DNA from: Luteolibacter rhizosphaerae
GTDB lineage: Bacteria > Verrucomicrobiota > Verrucomicrobiia > Verrucomicrobiales > Akkermansiaceae
Reading direction: 5' to 3'
Assembly (NCBI RefSeq): GCF_025950095.1
Contig: NZ_JAPDDR010000009.1
Span: 62,001 to 126,000 of the forward strand
Length of the DNA: 64,000 nt
Numbering within the stretch: the stretch's first letter is position 1; each line of letters starts with the position of its first letter. Made by a program: the position numbers and the translations under genes. Of the stretch, positions 50,342-58,989 are shown piece by piece. The notes under the pieces are model-generated. The model was not told where the DNA came from. It made no database searches and saw only the letters and a list, made by a program, of their open reading frames with translations.

Positions 50342-52948
50342 CTAGTCCTGCTCGAACCAGAAGAACGCCGCGTCTTCCGGAGATGCGAACTCAAATTGGA
50401 TGCCACGGGAAGCGGTGAACGACACCGAAGACCCCACGGACGCCGGGAGATCGATGAACTCGCTGAGATCCGTGGATTTCTTCCAATCCATCGTAATCTT
50501 GTAGCGGCCGCTCACAGGATCTTTGGCAATCAGTTTTCCTTCCGCCTCGAAGGCCGCGACCTGCGCCGGGGTGAAGAAGCCCAGCTTGTTTGCATTTGCG
50601 AGGTAGGTATCGACCAACGCGCTTTGATTCACCTGCCAGTCGAAGTTGAGCGCGGCCATGTTAAACTCCGCGGCATCGCTCATTCCGTCTCCGTCCGTGT
50701 CGGTGGTGAAAGACAAGGCGGTGCCGCTAAGATTGAGGACCAACGGACTGCCGCCGTCGCTGGTGGGCATGGACAGGGAGGCCGCCTTCGGTCCTGTCCC
50801 CGTCGGGGTGAAGCGTACTTTGAAAGTCGTCCTGCCGCCGTAGCCGATCACCGGACTGCTCGGCTGGGCGGTCACGGTAAAGTCGCTGCTGCCGGTGAGG
50901 GTGATCTTCGGGTCACCGGTCAGAATCAGGTCGTTAGTACCTCGGCTGATCAAATCAAGCGTGACCTCGCTGCTGCCCCCCGCGACGACGGGTCCGAATG
51001 ACTTGGTTCCTCCGAGAGATATATTGATCCAGTTCTCCTCGATGGCGATCTCGAAGGGCGCGGGATTGAGATGCATCACATACACCGCTCCGGAAGTCTG
51101 GGCATCATTGTTGCTTTGGTTGCCATTCACACCGGTGGCAGAGCTGTCTTCGTACTTAGCCCCTATGACCACCGTATCACCTCCGATCGCCACCACTTCG
51201 CCAAAGCCATCCCCCGCCCCCGTGTTGCTGGCCTTCAAATAAGCCTGTCGCGTCCAAGTCGTTCCATTGCGATGGAAGACCCAAGCCGCACCGGAGTACT
51301 CGGCTCCGGTGGCGTTCGGGTTACCATTCACTCCGGTGGCATTACTACTGTCGCCGTCGGCTCCTACGACCACCGTATCGCCCGAGATACCCACGGAGGA
51401 GCCGAAGCCTCCGCCCAAACTACCGGCCCGGAGCGAAGCCTGCTGCGTCCAAGAGGTCCCGCTACGGGTAAACACATAGGCAGCTCCGGCACTCCTCGCT
51501 CCGGTGACAAGCGTATCACCGGAGATCCCAACGGAGGCACCGGCTCCGTCAAAGTCGGCGACTTTAAGGTAAGCTTGCTGGCCCCATGCCGCCCCATTGT
51601 GGGTGTATACATAGACTACTCCCTGGCGGGAGGCTCCAACGACCAAGGTGCCGTTTGAGATGGCCACAGACTGGCCGAAGTAGGAGAACTGAGGCGCAGA
51701 GTGAGCCTCGATGAGAGACTGCTCCGTCCAAATCCCGCCGCTGCGGATATAGGTACAAACCGCACCTCTCTCCTTCACGGCACCGGCGCCGGGAGCACCC
51801 ACCGCTAACAGATCCCCCTCGATAGCCACGGAGTTTCCGAAGTTGTAACTGACTCCCGTGGCGTAGTGAAGGACGCCCTTGATATAAGCCTGTTGGGTCC
51901 AAGTCGTGCCGCTGCGGGTGAAGACGTAAGCGGCCCCTGAACTGGAGAGCGAGTTGTCGGCTTGGTTTCCGCCCACGCCTCCGGAACTGCTATCCTCGCC
52001 GATCGCCCCGACCACCAGAGTGTCGCCGGAGATCGCTACCGACCGGCCGAACAGATCGCCGCTTTCGGTATTGCTGCCTTTCAGACGGGCCTGCTGGGTC
52101 CAGACTCCACCGCTGCGGGTGAAGACAAATGCGGTGCCGCTGTTCGAGCCGGTCTGATAACCGTCGATGGAAGCGCCAATTACCACCGTGTTGCCGGAGA
52201 TTGCCACGGAATCACCAAACCAATAAGCCCGGTGGTTAGCCTTCAAGTAAGCCTGTTGGGCGATGGGATCGATCGTGATGGGATAGCGCGCCCCTTGGTC
52301 CTCCACCGCAATGCGGAAGCGCCTCCCCTCTCCCTGCTCGAAACGCACGGGAAGTTTCTTGCCCTCGGCATCCCAAGCCTTGAGGCCACCGTAGCTGAGC
52401 GCGCTACCGCCGTGCTCGTGGTGGAAGGAAACGCAATCTCCGCTTTCGTTCACCCGCGGCAGGACGCTACCGCGGGTGCTCAGGTGCAGTTGCAGCGCGG
52501 CGCCCGGATCGGCTCGCTCGGGACGAACCCGGATATCCCACCCCTGCTCCAGACCGCGGCTGTCGTTGATGAACCACTCGGTCAGGTTCCCGTCCCGCTG
52601 GCAGGAGATCCGTCCCCCCTCGTGAGTGAGTTGCGATGGAGCGGTCGAGGTGGAGAAGCCAAGATCCCCATATCCTGTTAGATCAAGACCCCAGGTCCAC
52701 GCACCGTCATCCGGCGTGACCGTGAAGCCCTTGCCATCGAACTCCGTGTGCCACTGCTGACCGGGATTGCGGACACGCAGGCAACCGTCGTCCGCGCGTT
52801 GCGGCGCATGCTGCGCGGCCTCATGGGCGGCACGGATCGCGGACCAATCGGCGGGGGACAGGCCTTCGGGCACCTTGCCAGCCCCCAAGGGTGCGGCTGC
52901 TACAAGACCGGTCAAAGCGAGGACGAGGAGGGAAATCAGGGATTTCAT
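50342..52948 (-). CDS. Secreted protein with seven FG-GAP repeats (predicted beta-propeller), copy 1
   Basis: An 868-residue exported protein. Signal peptide about residues 1-18 (MKSLISLLVLALTGLVAAA). Residues 20-235 form a conserved N-terminal region (GLSPADWSAIRAAHEAAQHA, EWFINDSRGLEQGWDI, ARYPITIDPIAQQAYLK). Seven consecutive repeats follow (about 235-640), each starting with a QQAYLKA-like strand, then FGxSVAISGDTVVVGA, and ending in an AYVFTRSGTTWT-like strand; seven such units suggest a closed seven-bladed propeller. Next comes an ASPM/SPD-2-like beta-sandwich (about 650-750), a calcium-binding stretch (DTDGDGMSDAAEFNM) and a C-terminal tail ending AAFFWFEQD. It is a tandem relative of the gene at 52994, 45 bases upstream of it. 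Function unknown; surface adhesion is likely by architecture. Confidence 0.87.
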   Translation of the reverse strand: MKSLISLLVLALTGLVAAAPLGAGKVPEGLSPADWSAIRAAHEAAQHAPQRADDGCLRVRNPGQQWHTEFDGKGFTVTPDDGAWTWGLDLTGYGDLGFSTSTAPSQLTHEGGRISCQRDGNLTEWFINDSRGLEQGWDIRVRPERADPGAALQLHLSTRGSVLPRVNESGDCVSFHHEHGGSALSYGGLKAWDAEGKKLPVRFEQGEGRRFRIAVEDQGARYPITIDPIAQQAYLKANHRAYWFGDSVAISGNTVVIGASIDGYQTGSNSGTAFVFTRSGGVWTQQARLKGSNTESGDLFGRSVAISGDTLVVGAIGEDSSSGGVGGNQADNSLSSSGAAYVFTRSGTTWTQQAYIKGVLHYATGVSYNFGNSVAIEGDLLAVGAPGAGAVKERGAVCTYIRSGGIWTEQSLIEAHSAPQFSYFGQSVAISNGTLVVGASRQGVVYVYTHNGAAWGQQAYLKVADFDGAGASVGISGDTLVTGARSAGAAYVFTRSGTSWTQQASLRAGSLGGGFGSSVGISGDTVVVGADGDSSNATGVNGNPNATGAEYSGAAWVFHRNGTTWTRQAYLKASNTGAGDGFGEVVAIGGDTVVIGAKYEDSSATGVNGNQSNNDAQTSGAVYVMHLNPAPFEIAIEENWINISLGGTKSFGPVVAGGSSEVTLDLISRGTNDLILTGDPKITLTGSSDFTVTAQPSSPVIGYGGRTTFKVRFTPTGTGPKAASLSMPTSDGGSPLVLNLSGTALSFTTDTDGDGMSDAAEFNMAALNFDWQVNQSALVDTYLANANKLGFFTPAQVAAFEAEGKLIAKDPVSGRYKITMDWKKSTDLSEFIDLPASVGSSVSFTASRGIQFEFASPEDAAFFWFEQD

Positions 52949-52993
52949 CGCGGATGAGAGAGGTGGTGATCGAGGAAGTCTGAGGTCCGGGTT

Positions 52994-55600
52994 TCAGTCG
53001 GGTTCGATCCTGATCAATGTGGCGTCGTCCGGATACGAGAACTCGAACTCGATATCGCCGGCAGGGTTGACCGATACGGATGATCCGACGGGAGCGGGGA
53101 ACTCGAGGAAGTCGACAAGGTTCATCGATTTCTTCCACCGCGTGGTGAGCTTGACCCGGCCGTTAGCTGCATCTCTGGCGACCGACGTCTTCTCCACACC
53201 AAGGGCCTGGACCTTCATGAGGCCTGCAGCGGCCGTGTTGTTCAGGTAAGTCTTCACCAAGCCGGGCTGATTCACCTGCCAATTGAATCCCAGCGCTGCC
53301 ATGTTGATCTCCCAAGCGTCGCTCAATCCGTCGCCATCGCTGTCGGGAGCGAAGGCCACACCGGTTCCCGTCAGAGAGAGGACGAAGAGGCTCTCATCCA
53401 CCCGGTTGGTGGGGATATAAAGATATGCGGACTTGGGGCCCGGGCCGGTGGGGCTAAAGCGCACCTTGAAGGAGGAACTGCCTCCGGAACCGGCAAGGGG
53501 GCTGGCAGGCTGGGCAGTCACGGTGAAGTCACTGCCGCTTGTCATGTAGGCCTTGGGCTCACCAGTCAGGATCAGGGGTGACCCGCCATTATTGAGAAGA
53601 TTAAAGGCGATCTCGATGGCACCACCGAGGTGGATAGGCCCCAACGACATCATCGAACCGCTTTGAAGATTGATCCCACCTGTCACCGCGGCGATGCTAG
53701 GAGGTGGCGGGTTGAGATTGATAATGTAGGCAGCTCCGGAGCCACCGGAGCTGTTATTCTCCGGGTCTCCGTTCACGCCGGTCGCATTGCTGCTCTCATC
53801 TCTGGCCCCGATTACGACCGTATCGCCGGAGATCGCTACCGCGGAGGCGAAGGCATCGCTCTCTCCCGGATAACTGGTGGCCAGCTTGGGCTGCCGCGTC
53901 CACGTGCCACCGCTGCGGGTGAAAAGATGAGCGGTTCCGGTCCGCAAAGTCCCGACCACCACTGCGTCCCCGGAGATTGCCACGGAAGCGCCGAACGCGT
54001 CGGCTCCTGTCGGGATATCCGCCTGGAGAGCGGCTCCCTGCGGAGCCCATGTCGTTCCGCTGCGGACATAGATGCTGGCGCTACCGGCCACGGTGTTGTT
54101 CTGGTCCTCAGCCATCGCTCCCACCACCAGCGTGTCGCCGGAGAGCGCCACGGCACAGCCGAAGAGCTGATGCTGGTATCCCCTGCTAAGATATGCCTGC
54201 TGGTTCCAAGTCGTGCCGCCGCGGGTGAAAACGTAGACAGCCCCGGCGTTCACGGCGGTATTGCCCGGGTTGCGTTCGTGCCACGCTCCGACGGCCACCG
54301 TGTCCCCGGAGATGGCAACGCTATATCCGAATTCGTCCCCGGGATCGGGATTGCTCGCTTGGAGCGCCGCTTGCTGCGTCCACTCCGCACCGGTGCGGGT
54401 GAAAACATAGGCATACTGCCGCTGGGGAGCTCCCACCACGACGGTATCGCCTGAAATCCCCACGGAACGCCCGAAGTAGTTGATCGCGCCGCTAGCGCCG
54501 GCCTTGAGATAAGCCTGCTGACTCCAGGTGCTGCCCTCGCGGTGAAAGACGTAGGCGGCACCGGCGTCGGAAAAGCTGCTGTTGCTCTGATCGCCATTCA
54601 CGCCGGAGGCATTGCTATCCTCGCGACAGGCACCGATCACGATCGTATCGCCCGAGATGGCCACCGCGGACCCGAATTCATCCTCCGGACCGGTGTTGCT
54701 AGCCTTCAGATAGGCCTGCTGGGTCCACCCGCTGCTGCTGCGGGTAAAGACGTAGGCAGCGCCCGACTCGGGAGCATCACCATTCGCCTGGTCTCCATTC
54801 ACCCCGGTGGCTCCGCTACCCTCATCGGGAGCACCCACAACCACCGTGTCGCCCGAGATGGCCACCGCGGACCCGAAACTATCACCCGGACCGGTGTTAC
54901 TCGCTTTCAGATAGGCCTGCCGGGCGACCGGATCGATGGTGATCGGGTAACGAGCGCTCAGGTCATCCACCAAGATGTGGATCTCTCTCCCACCGGTTTG
55001 CTCGAAACTTACCTCCAGCTTCTTGCCGTCCGCATCCCACGCCTTAAGCCCGCCGTAAGTCAAGGCGCTCTCGCCCTCCCCATCTTGGAAGAAAACACTG
55101 TCCCCCCGCGCGGAGACCTGCGGATGGACATTCCCGCGGCTTGCTAACTGAAGCCGCAGCGGCTCCGACAGATTGGTCCGCTCCGGACGCTTCTTGATAT
55201 CCCATCCTTGCTCAAGGCCGCGGCTGTCGTTGATGAACCACTCGCTGAGGTTCTCATCCCGCTGGCAGATGATCCGTTTTCCGTCGGATCGGAGCGGCGA
55301 AACCTCTGGCGGCAGTTCCAGCTCGCCGTAGCGGGTCAGTTCCAGCCCCCAGCTCCATGCCCCGTGATCCGGCGTGATGGTGAAGCCCCTGCCATCGAAT
55401 TCCGTGGACCACTGCTGCCCCGGATTACGAGCGACCATACGACCGCTCTCCAGAGGTTTCGGAGCATGCCGGGCCGCTTCATAGGCAGCCCGAATACCCG
55501 CCCAGTCGGAAGGCGCCACACCTTCAGGCACAATCGGGGTAGCCTCATTGGCCAAGACGATTCCTAGAGACCCGGCAAAAAGGGAAAGGAGGGTTTTCAT
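52994..55600 (-). CDS. Secreted protein with seven FG-GAP repeats (predicted beta-propeller), copy 2
   Basis: An 868-residue protein, the same length as its downstream twin and the same layout. Signal peptide about residues 1-17 (MKTLLSLFAGSLGIVLA). The conserved N-terminal region shares EWFINDSRGLEQGWDI and RYPITIDPVARQAYLKA. Seven repeats follow, the best preserved with FGSAVAISGDTVVVGAP. The ASPM/SPD-2-like sandwich (SDFTVTAQPASPLAGSGG) and calcium-binding stretch (DSDGDGLSDAWEINM) come next, and the tail ends TLIRIEPD. It is upstream in the leftward transcript and starts at ATG 55600. Repeats within and between the two genes are similar at DNA level, making recombination likely. Confidence 0.87.
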   Translation of the reverse strand: MKTLLSLFAGSLGIVLANEATPIVPEGVAPSDWAGIRAAYEAARHAPKPLESGRMVARNPGQQWSTEFDGRGFTITPDHGAWSWGLELTRYGELELPPEVSPLRSDGKRIICQRDENLSEWFINDSRGLEQGWDIKKRPERTNLSEPLRLQLASRGNVHPQVSARGDSVFFQDGEGESALTYGGLKAWDADGKKLEVSFEQTGGREIHILVDDLSARYPITIDPVARQAYLKASNTGPGDSFGSAVAISGDTVVVGAPDEGSGATGVNGDQANGDAPESGAAYVFTRSSSGWTQQAYLKASNTGPEDEFGSAVAISGDTIVIGACREDSNASGVNGDQSNSSFSDAGAAYVFHREGSTWSQQAYLKAGASGAINYFGRSVGISGDTVVVGAPQRQYAYVFTRTGAEWTQQAALQASNPDPGDEFGYSVAISGDTVAVGAWHERNPGNTAVNAGAVYVFTRGGTTWNQQAYLSRGYQHQLFGCAVALSGDTLVVGAMAEDQNNTVAGSASIYVRSGTTWAPQGAALQADIPTGADAFGASVAISGDAVVVGTLRTGTAHLFTRSGGTWTRQPKLATSYPGESDAFASAVAISGDTVVIGARDESSNATGVNGDPENNSSGGSGAAYIINLNPPPPSIAAVTGGINLQSGSMMSLGPIHLGGAIEIAFNLLNNGGSPLILTGEPKAYMTSGSDFTVTAQPASPLAGSGGSSSFKVRFSPTGPGPKSAYLYIPTNRVDESLFVLSLTGTGVAFAPDSDGDGLSDAWEINMAALGFNWQVNQPGLVKTYLNNTAAAGLMKVQALGVEKTSVARDAANGRVKLTTRWKKSMNLVDFLEFPAPVGSSVSVNPAGDIEFEFSYPDDATLIRIEPD

Positions 55601-55901
55601 CGAGAGGGGTAGGCGGCAAAGGACGCCGGGGTCCAGCCCGTGAGCCTATGATCCAACCTATCCTACAAAGACAACAGAAAGATATGAACGCGGTCCACCT
55701 CCCTTTTGTGAAAATTGCGTGCGCTTTTTCGACTATTCTCTCCATCGAAGAGTGCTGCACCAAGTGCTGCTCACCCACCAGACATCTGATTGCGCAGCCG
55801 AGATTCCCTCGCCATCAGGGCCAGCCCCGGCCTCTTGCCCCCTCATCCCTGCCGTTTTTGTAGCGATGACTAACCGCCCTCCGAATAGCCAGAACTCCAC
55901 T
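55601..55901. other. Non-coding gap between lpxD and the propeller gene pair
   Basis: About 301 bases. A 71-codon frame at 55648-55863 on the plus strand has no signal, domain or start site and looks like chance. The region should hold the promoter for the leftward propeller genes (adjacent to 55600), but no convincing -35/-10 pair was seen, nor a clear terminator for lpxD. Confidence 0.4.
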
Positions 55902-56933
55902 TCACTCCGGAGCCGTCTTCTTCTCCAAGGCCTTTACCCGCTCCACCAACTTCGGTAACTGGCGAATCAGGGCCCGCGAGCGCTGTTCTTCCATGAAGGG
56001 GCGTGCCGGCATTCCACTGTAGGTCTGCCCGCCTTCCAGATCTGCGGTCGCACCGGCTCTTCCAGCCAACACGGACTTTGCGCCGATCGTGACATGCCCC
56101 CCCACCCCGGCCTGCGCGGCCACCACCACGTAGTTCTGGACGCGAGCGCTGCCGGCGATTCCGGCTTGGGACACGACAAGGCAGTGCTTCCCGATCTGCA
56201 CGTTGTGCGCGATCTGCACGAGGTTATCGATCTTCGTTCCCTCGCCAATCACCGTGCGACCGAAGCGAGCTCGGTCGATGGTGGTGTTCGCACCCACTTC
56301 GACATCATTCTGGATCTCCACGATCCCGACTTGATCGACCTTCACATGGCGGCCCTCGACGAGTTCATAGCCGTAGCCGTCTGAACCGATCACCGCGCCG
56401 GGTTGGATGATCACCCGATCGCCCACGAGGCAGCGCTCCCGCACGGAAACGTTGGCGTAGAGCAGGCAATCGCGGCCTACCTTGGCATTCTCGCCAACCA
56501 CGGAATTCGGCCCGATCTCCGAGCCCTCGCCGATCTCGGCACCCGCCATGATCACGGCACCGGCATGGATCCGAACCTTGGCCGGATCCAGCTTCGCGGA
56601 ATCGTCCACCACTGCCTTGGGATGAATCCCCGGCGTGAAGGTCCGCTCCACCGAAGCGACGAAGTGTTTCACCGCCAGCCCGAAGGCGAAGGACGGATTC
56701 TCCGCGGCAATCAAGGCGCAGCCTTCGGGCCCTTCCTCCACTCCGCGCGGCACGATCACCGCGCCCGCCCGCGTCACCAGATACAGGGCGCGATACTTCT
56801 CGTTGCCGAGGAAGGACAACTCGGAGGCTCCCGCTTCATCCAGTGAAGCAATGCCATCCACCAAAAGATCGAGCTCGCCGCGGACGATGTCTCCATCGAC
56901 CAAACGGGCGAGCTCGGAAAGAGTCAGGGCCAC
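55902..56933 (-). CDS. lpxD: UDP-3-O-acylglucosamine N-acyltransferase
   Basis: A 343-residue enzyme of lipid A synthesis that adds the second acyl chain to UDP-3-O-acylglucosamine; its presence shows the cell has lipopolysaccharide. The N-terminal uridine-binding domain spans about 1-100 (SELSFLGNEKYRALY), followed by a left-handed beta-helix of hexapeptide repeats (about 100-310; for example VRIHAGAVIMAGAEIGEGSE). The catalytic His is H243 in IAHNVQIGKHCLV. A C-terminal helix (ALIRQLPKLVERVKALEKK) is typical for the family. The start is GTG 56933. It follows the OmpH-type gene by 16 bases in a leftward operon. Confidence 0.95.
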   Translation of the reverse strand: MALTLSELARLVDGDIVRGELDLLVDGIASLDEAGASELSFLGNEKYRALYLVTRAGAVIVPRGVEEGPEGCALIAAENPSFAFGLAVKHFVASVERTFTPGIHPKAVVDDSAKLDPAKVRIHAGAVIMAGAEIGEGSEIGPNSVVGENAKVGRDCLLYANVSVRERCLVGDRVIIQPGAVIGSDGYGYELVEGRHVKVDQVGIVEIQNDVEVGANTTIDRARFGRTVIGEGTKIDNLVQIAHNVQIGKHCLVVSQAGIAGSARVQNYVVVAAQAGVGGHVTIGAKSVLAGRAGATADLEGGQTYSGMPARPFMEEQRSRALIRQLPKLVERVKALEKKTAPE

Positions 56934-56949
56934 CAGAGTAGAGCTGGAA

Positions 56950-57591
56950 TCACTCGCCCGGTGCCGGAGCTGGCTCGGGAGCGGGAGCTTCGCCTTCGGT
57001 CGGCTTGCTTTCGGCCGGAGCGTCCTTGTTCAGCTCCTTGAGCAGCACGGCGGTGATGTCCGTTGCGTCCTTGGTGTAGAGGAAGAAGGGAACCTGCGAG
57101 GTGCTGAGGCCGGACTTGTCGAAGACGTAGTCAAAGTCTTCACCCTTGGCCTTTTCTTCCACCAGCTTGCGGATCTCTTCAAGGATGCCCTTCATGCGCT
57201 GGACCATCTTCTCGTTGAGGCCTTGGTTGCGGCGCTGGAGGAACTCGCGGCGCTCACGGTCGAGGGCGATGCCCTCCTGCTGCTTCACGTTCCACTCGTT
57301 GAAAACGGTTTGCTTCTTGGAGTCCGCGATCGAGGGGTCCTCGAACTGCTTGCGCATCGTCTGCAGCTCGGTGTCGAGCTGGCGGATGCGGTCAAGGCGT
57401 TCGTTGTTGTCCTTCTGGATCTTGGCGCGCTCGACGTTGATCTCCTTTTGCGCCTCGTTGGTGCGATGGTATTCCTTGAAAAGCTGCTGCATGTCGACCG
57501 TGGCGATCTTCAGCTTGCCTTCCTGAGCCGCGGCGGCTCCGCACAGGGCGGTGGCGGCTACGAGGGCGGTGATACGGCGAATGATGGTCAT
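56950..57591 (-). CDS. OmpH/Skp-family periplasmic chaperone
   Basis: A 213-residue exported protein. Signal peptide about residues 1-22 (RITALVAATALCGAAAAQ). The mature part begins with the OmpH strand IATVDMQQLFKEY and continues as a long charged coiled coil (about 40-140) with many Lys/Glu/Arg, then strands around FDYVFDKSGLS and FFLYTKDATDIT. A C-terminal Ala/Pro/Glu tail (about 185-213) is unusual. Skp/OmpH proteins carry unfolded outer-membrane proteins across the periplasm; the link to lpxD is the classical ompH-lpxD order. It diverges from panC. Confidence 0.92.
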   Translation of the reverse strand: MTIIRRITALVAATALCGAAAAQEGKLKIATVDMQQLFKEYHRTNEAQKEINVERAKIQKDNNERLDRIRQLDTELQTMRKQFEDPSIADSKKQTVFNEWNVKQQEGIALDRERREFLQRRNQGLNEKMVQRMKGILEEIRKLVEEKAKGEDFDYVFDKSGLSTSQVPFFLYTKDATDITAVLLKELNKDAPAESKPTEGEAPAPEPAPAPGE

Positions 57592-57701
57592 GAATGGAGG
57601 TTCCCCTTGGGATTGAAAGGACGTTGAACCGAAATTCCCGGAGCGTCAACGCCCCATCCGGCCCTTGCGGTGACAGGTCCGGCGCAGCATCTTCCGCCGT
57701 C

Positions 57702-58547
57702 ATGCGCACCGCAGCCACCGCCCCGGATCTCCGCCGCGAAATCGCCTCCCTGCCCCGCCCGCTTGTCCTCGTCCCGACCATGGGAGCCCTGCACGAGGGG
57801 CACCTCGCCCTCGTCCGCCGTGCCCGGGAGGCGGCCGGGGATTCCGGCACAGTGGCGGTCTCGATCTTCGTGAATCCGATCCAGTTCGACCGGCCCGGCG
57901 ATCTGGCGGCCTACCCGAAGCCACTGGAGGACGACCTCGAAAAATGCCGCCAAGCGGGCGTGGACCTGGTCTTCACCCCGGAAGCCGGATCGATGTATTT
58001 CCCGGACCGCTCGATCACGGTCACCGAGTCCTTGCTTTCGACCCACCTCTGCGGGGCCACCCGGCCCGGCCACTTCGACGGGGTCTGCACGGTGGTGCTG
58101 AAGCTCTTCAATCTCTTCCAGCCGGATGCCGCAGTCTTCGGCGAGAAGGACGTCCAGCAGCTCGCCATCCTGCGGCGCATGGTCCGGGATCTCGATGTGC
58201 CGGTGGAGATGATCGGCTACCCCACCGTCCGGGAGTCGGACGGCCTCGCCATGTCCTCCCGCAATGTCCGCCTGAGCCCGGAGCACCGCAACGATGCCCC
58301 GCGCATCCGCCGCGCGCTGGAAGGCGCCCGCTCGCTGCTTCAATTCGGCGAACGCGCCGCCGCCCCCTTCCTCGCGGCCGCACGGAAGCATTTGGAAGAA
58401 TCCCCGTCCCTCCGGATCGATTACCTGGAGCTGGTGGACGCCGAGACCCTCCAGCCCGTGGGACAGATCAGAAAGCCAGCAGTTCTAGCAACGGCGGTGT
58501 TTTATGGGGACGTCCGGCTTATCGATCATGTGGGGCTGCTGCCCTAA
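57702..58547 (+). CDS. panC: Pantoate-beta-alanine ligase (pantothenate synthetase)
   Basis: A 281-residue enzyme that joins pantoate and beta-alanine using ATP, the last step of vitamin B5 synthesis. The HIGH-type ATP motif PTMGALHEGH lies at residues 25-34. Other family motifs are FVNPIQF, GATRPGHFDGVCTVV near 120, FGEKDVQQL near 147 and the KMSKS-like site MSSRNVRLS near 185. The length is normal. The frame is open upstream to 57594, but ATG 57702 fits the family. It is divergent from the ompH-lpxD operon. No panB or panD gene is nearby. Confidence 0.96.
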   Translation: MRTAATAPDLRREIASLPRPLVLVPTMGALHEGHLALVRRAREAAGDSGTVAVSIFVNPIQFDRPGDLAAYPKPLEDDLEKCRQAGVDLVFTPEAGSMYFPDRSITVTESLLSTHLCGATRPGHFDGVCTVVLKLFNLFQPDAAVFGEKDVQQLAILRRMVRDLDVPVEMIGYPTVRESDGLAMSSRNVRLSPEHRNDAPRIRRALEGARSLLQFGERAAAPFLAAARKHLEESPSLRIDYLELVDAETLQPVGQIRKPAVLATAVFYGDVRLIDHVGLLP

Positions 58548-58563
58548 GAATATTAGCCCCGGG

Positions 58564-58851
58564 TCAACGGCCTTTCCTCTCGCGGTTCTTCGCCAACTCG
58601 GAATGCAGACTCTCCGCATTGCGGCTGTAGCTGAAGCGATCTGCTTCCGAGTACACAAATCGCAGCCTTCCCCGTGCTCGAAGAATCGCGACGCCGACGT
58701 TGAACCCGACTCCCAACGCGGCCGAGACCCAAAACAAAACCTCCGCAACCGTCTGAAGCCTCTCCTGAGTCAGAAAGATTATTCCTGCAAAAGAGATCGC
58801 GATGAGCAACCTGCCGAGATTGTTGATCCATCTCCAAATGCCATACCGCAT
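58564..58851 (-). CDS. Small two-helix membrane protein, unknown function
   Basis: A 95-residue protein with a hydrophobic run RLLIAISFAGIIF (about residues 12-26), a second helix LFWVSAALGVGFNVGVAIL (about 37-56), and a charged, probably cytoplasmic C-terminal tail (RFVYSEADRFSYSRNAESLH). ATG 58851 is used; TTG 58866 would add five residues. It is convergent with panC, 16 bases away, and its own promoter must lie left of nadB. No family recognised. Confidence 0.6.
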   Translation of the reverse strand: MRYGIWRWINNLGRLLIAISFAGIIFLTQERLQTVAEVLFWVSAALGVGFNVGVAILRARGRLRFVYSEADRFSYSRNAESLHSELAKNRERKGR

Positions 58852-58989
58852 CGTGATCACAACCAACCCTATTACAGGGGAGGGACCGTAGAAGCACGAT
58901 TTGCGTCGGGAGTCTCACTGTAGGCCAATGATGCCCTGACGGTTTTTGCCCTTTTCGTCACGTTTCATGTCGCCATCCTCCCCGCCTCC

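Noticed and set aside
55648-55863. 71-codon plus-strand frame upstream of the propeller genes
   Set aside because: No signal peptide, domain, ribosome-binding site or neighbour support; Pro/Ser-rich text typical of non-coding GC-rich DNA.
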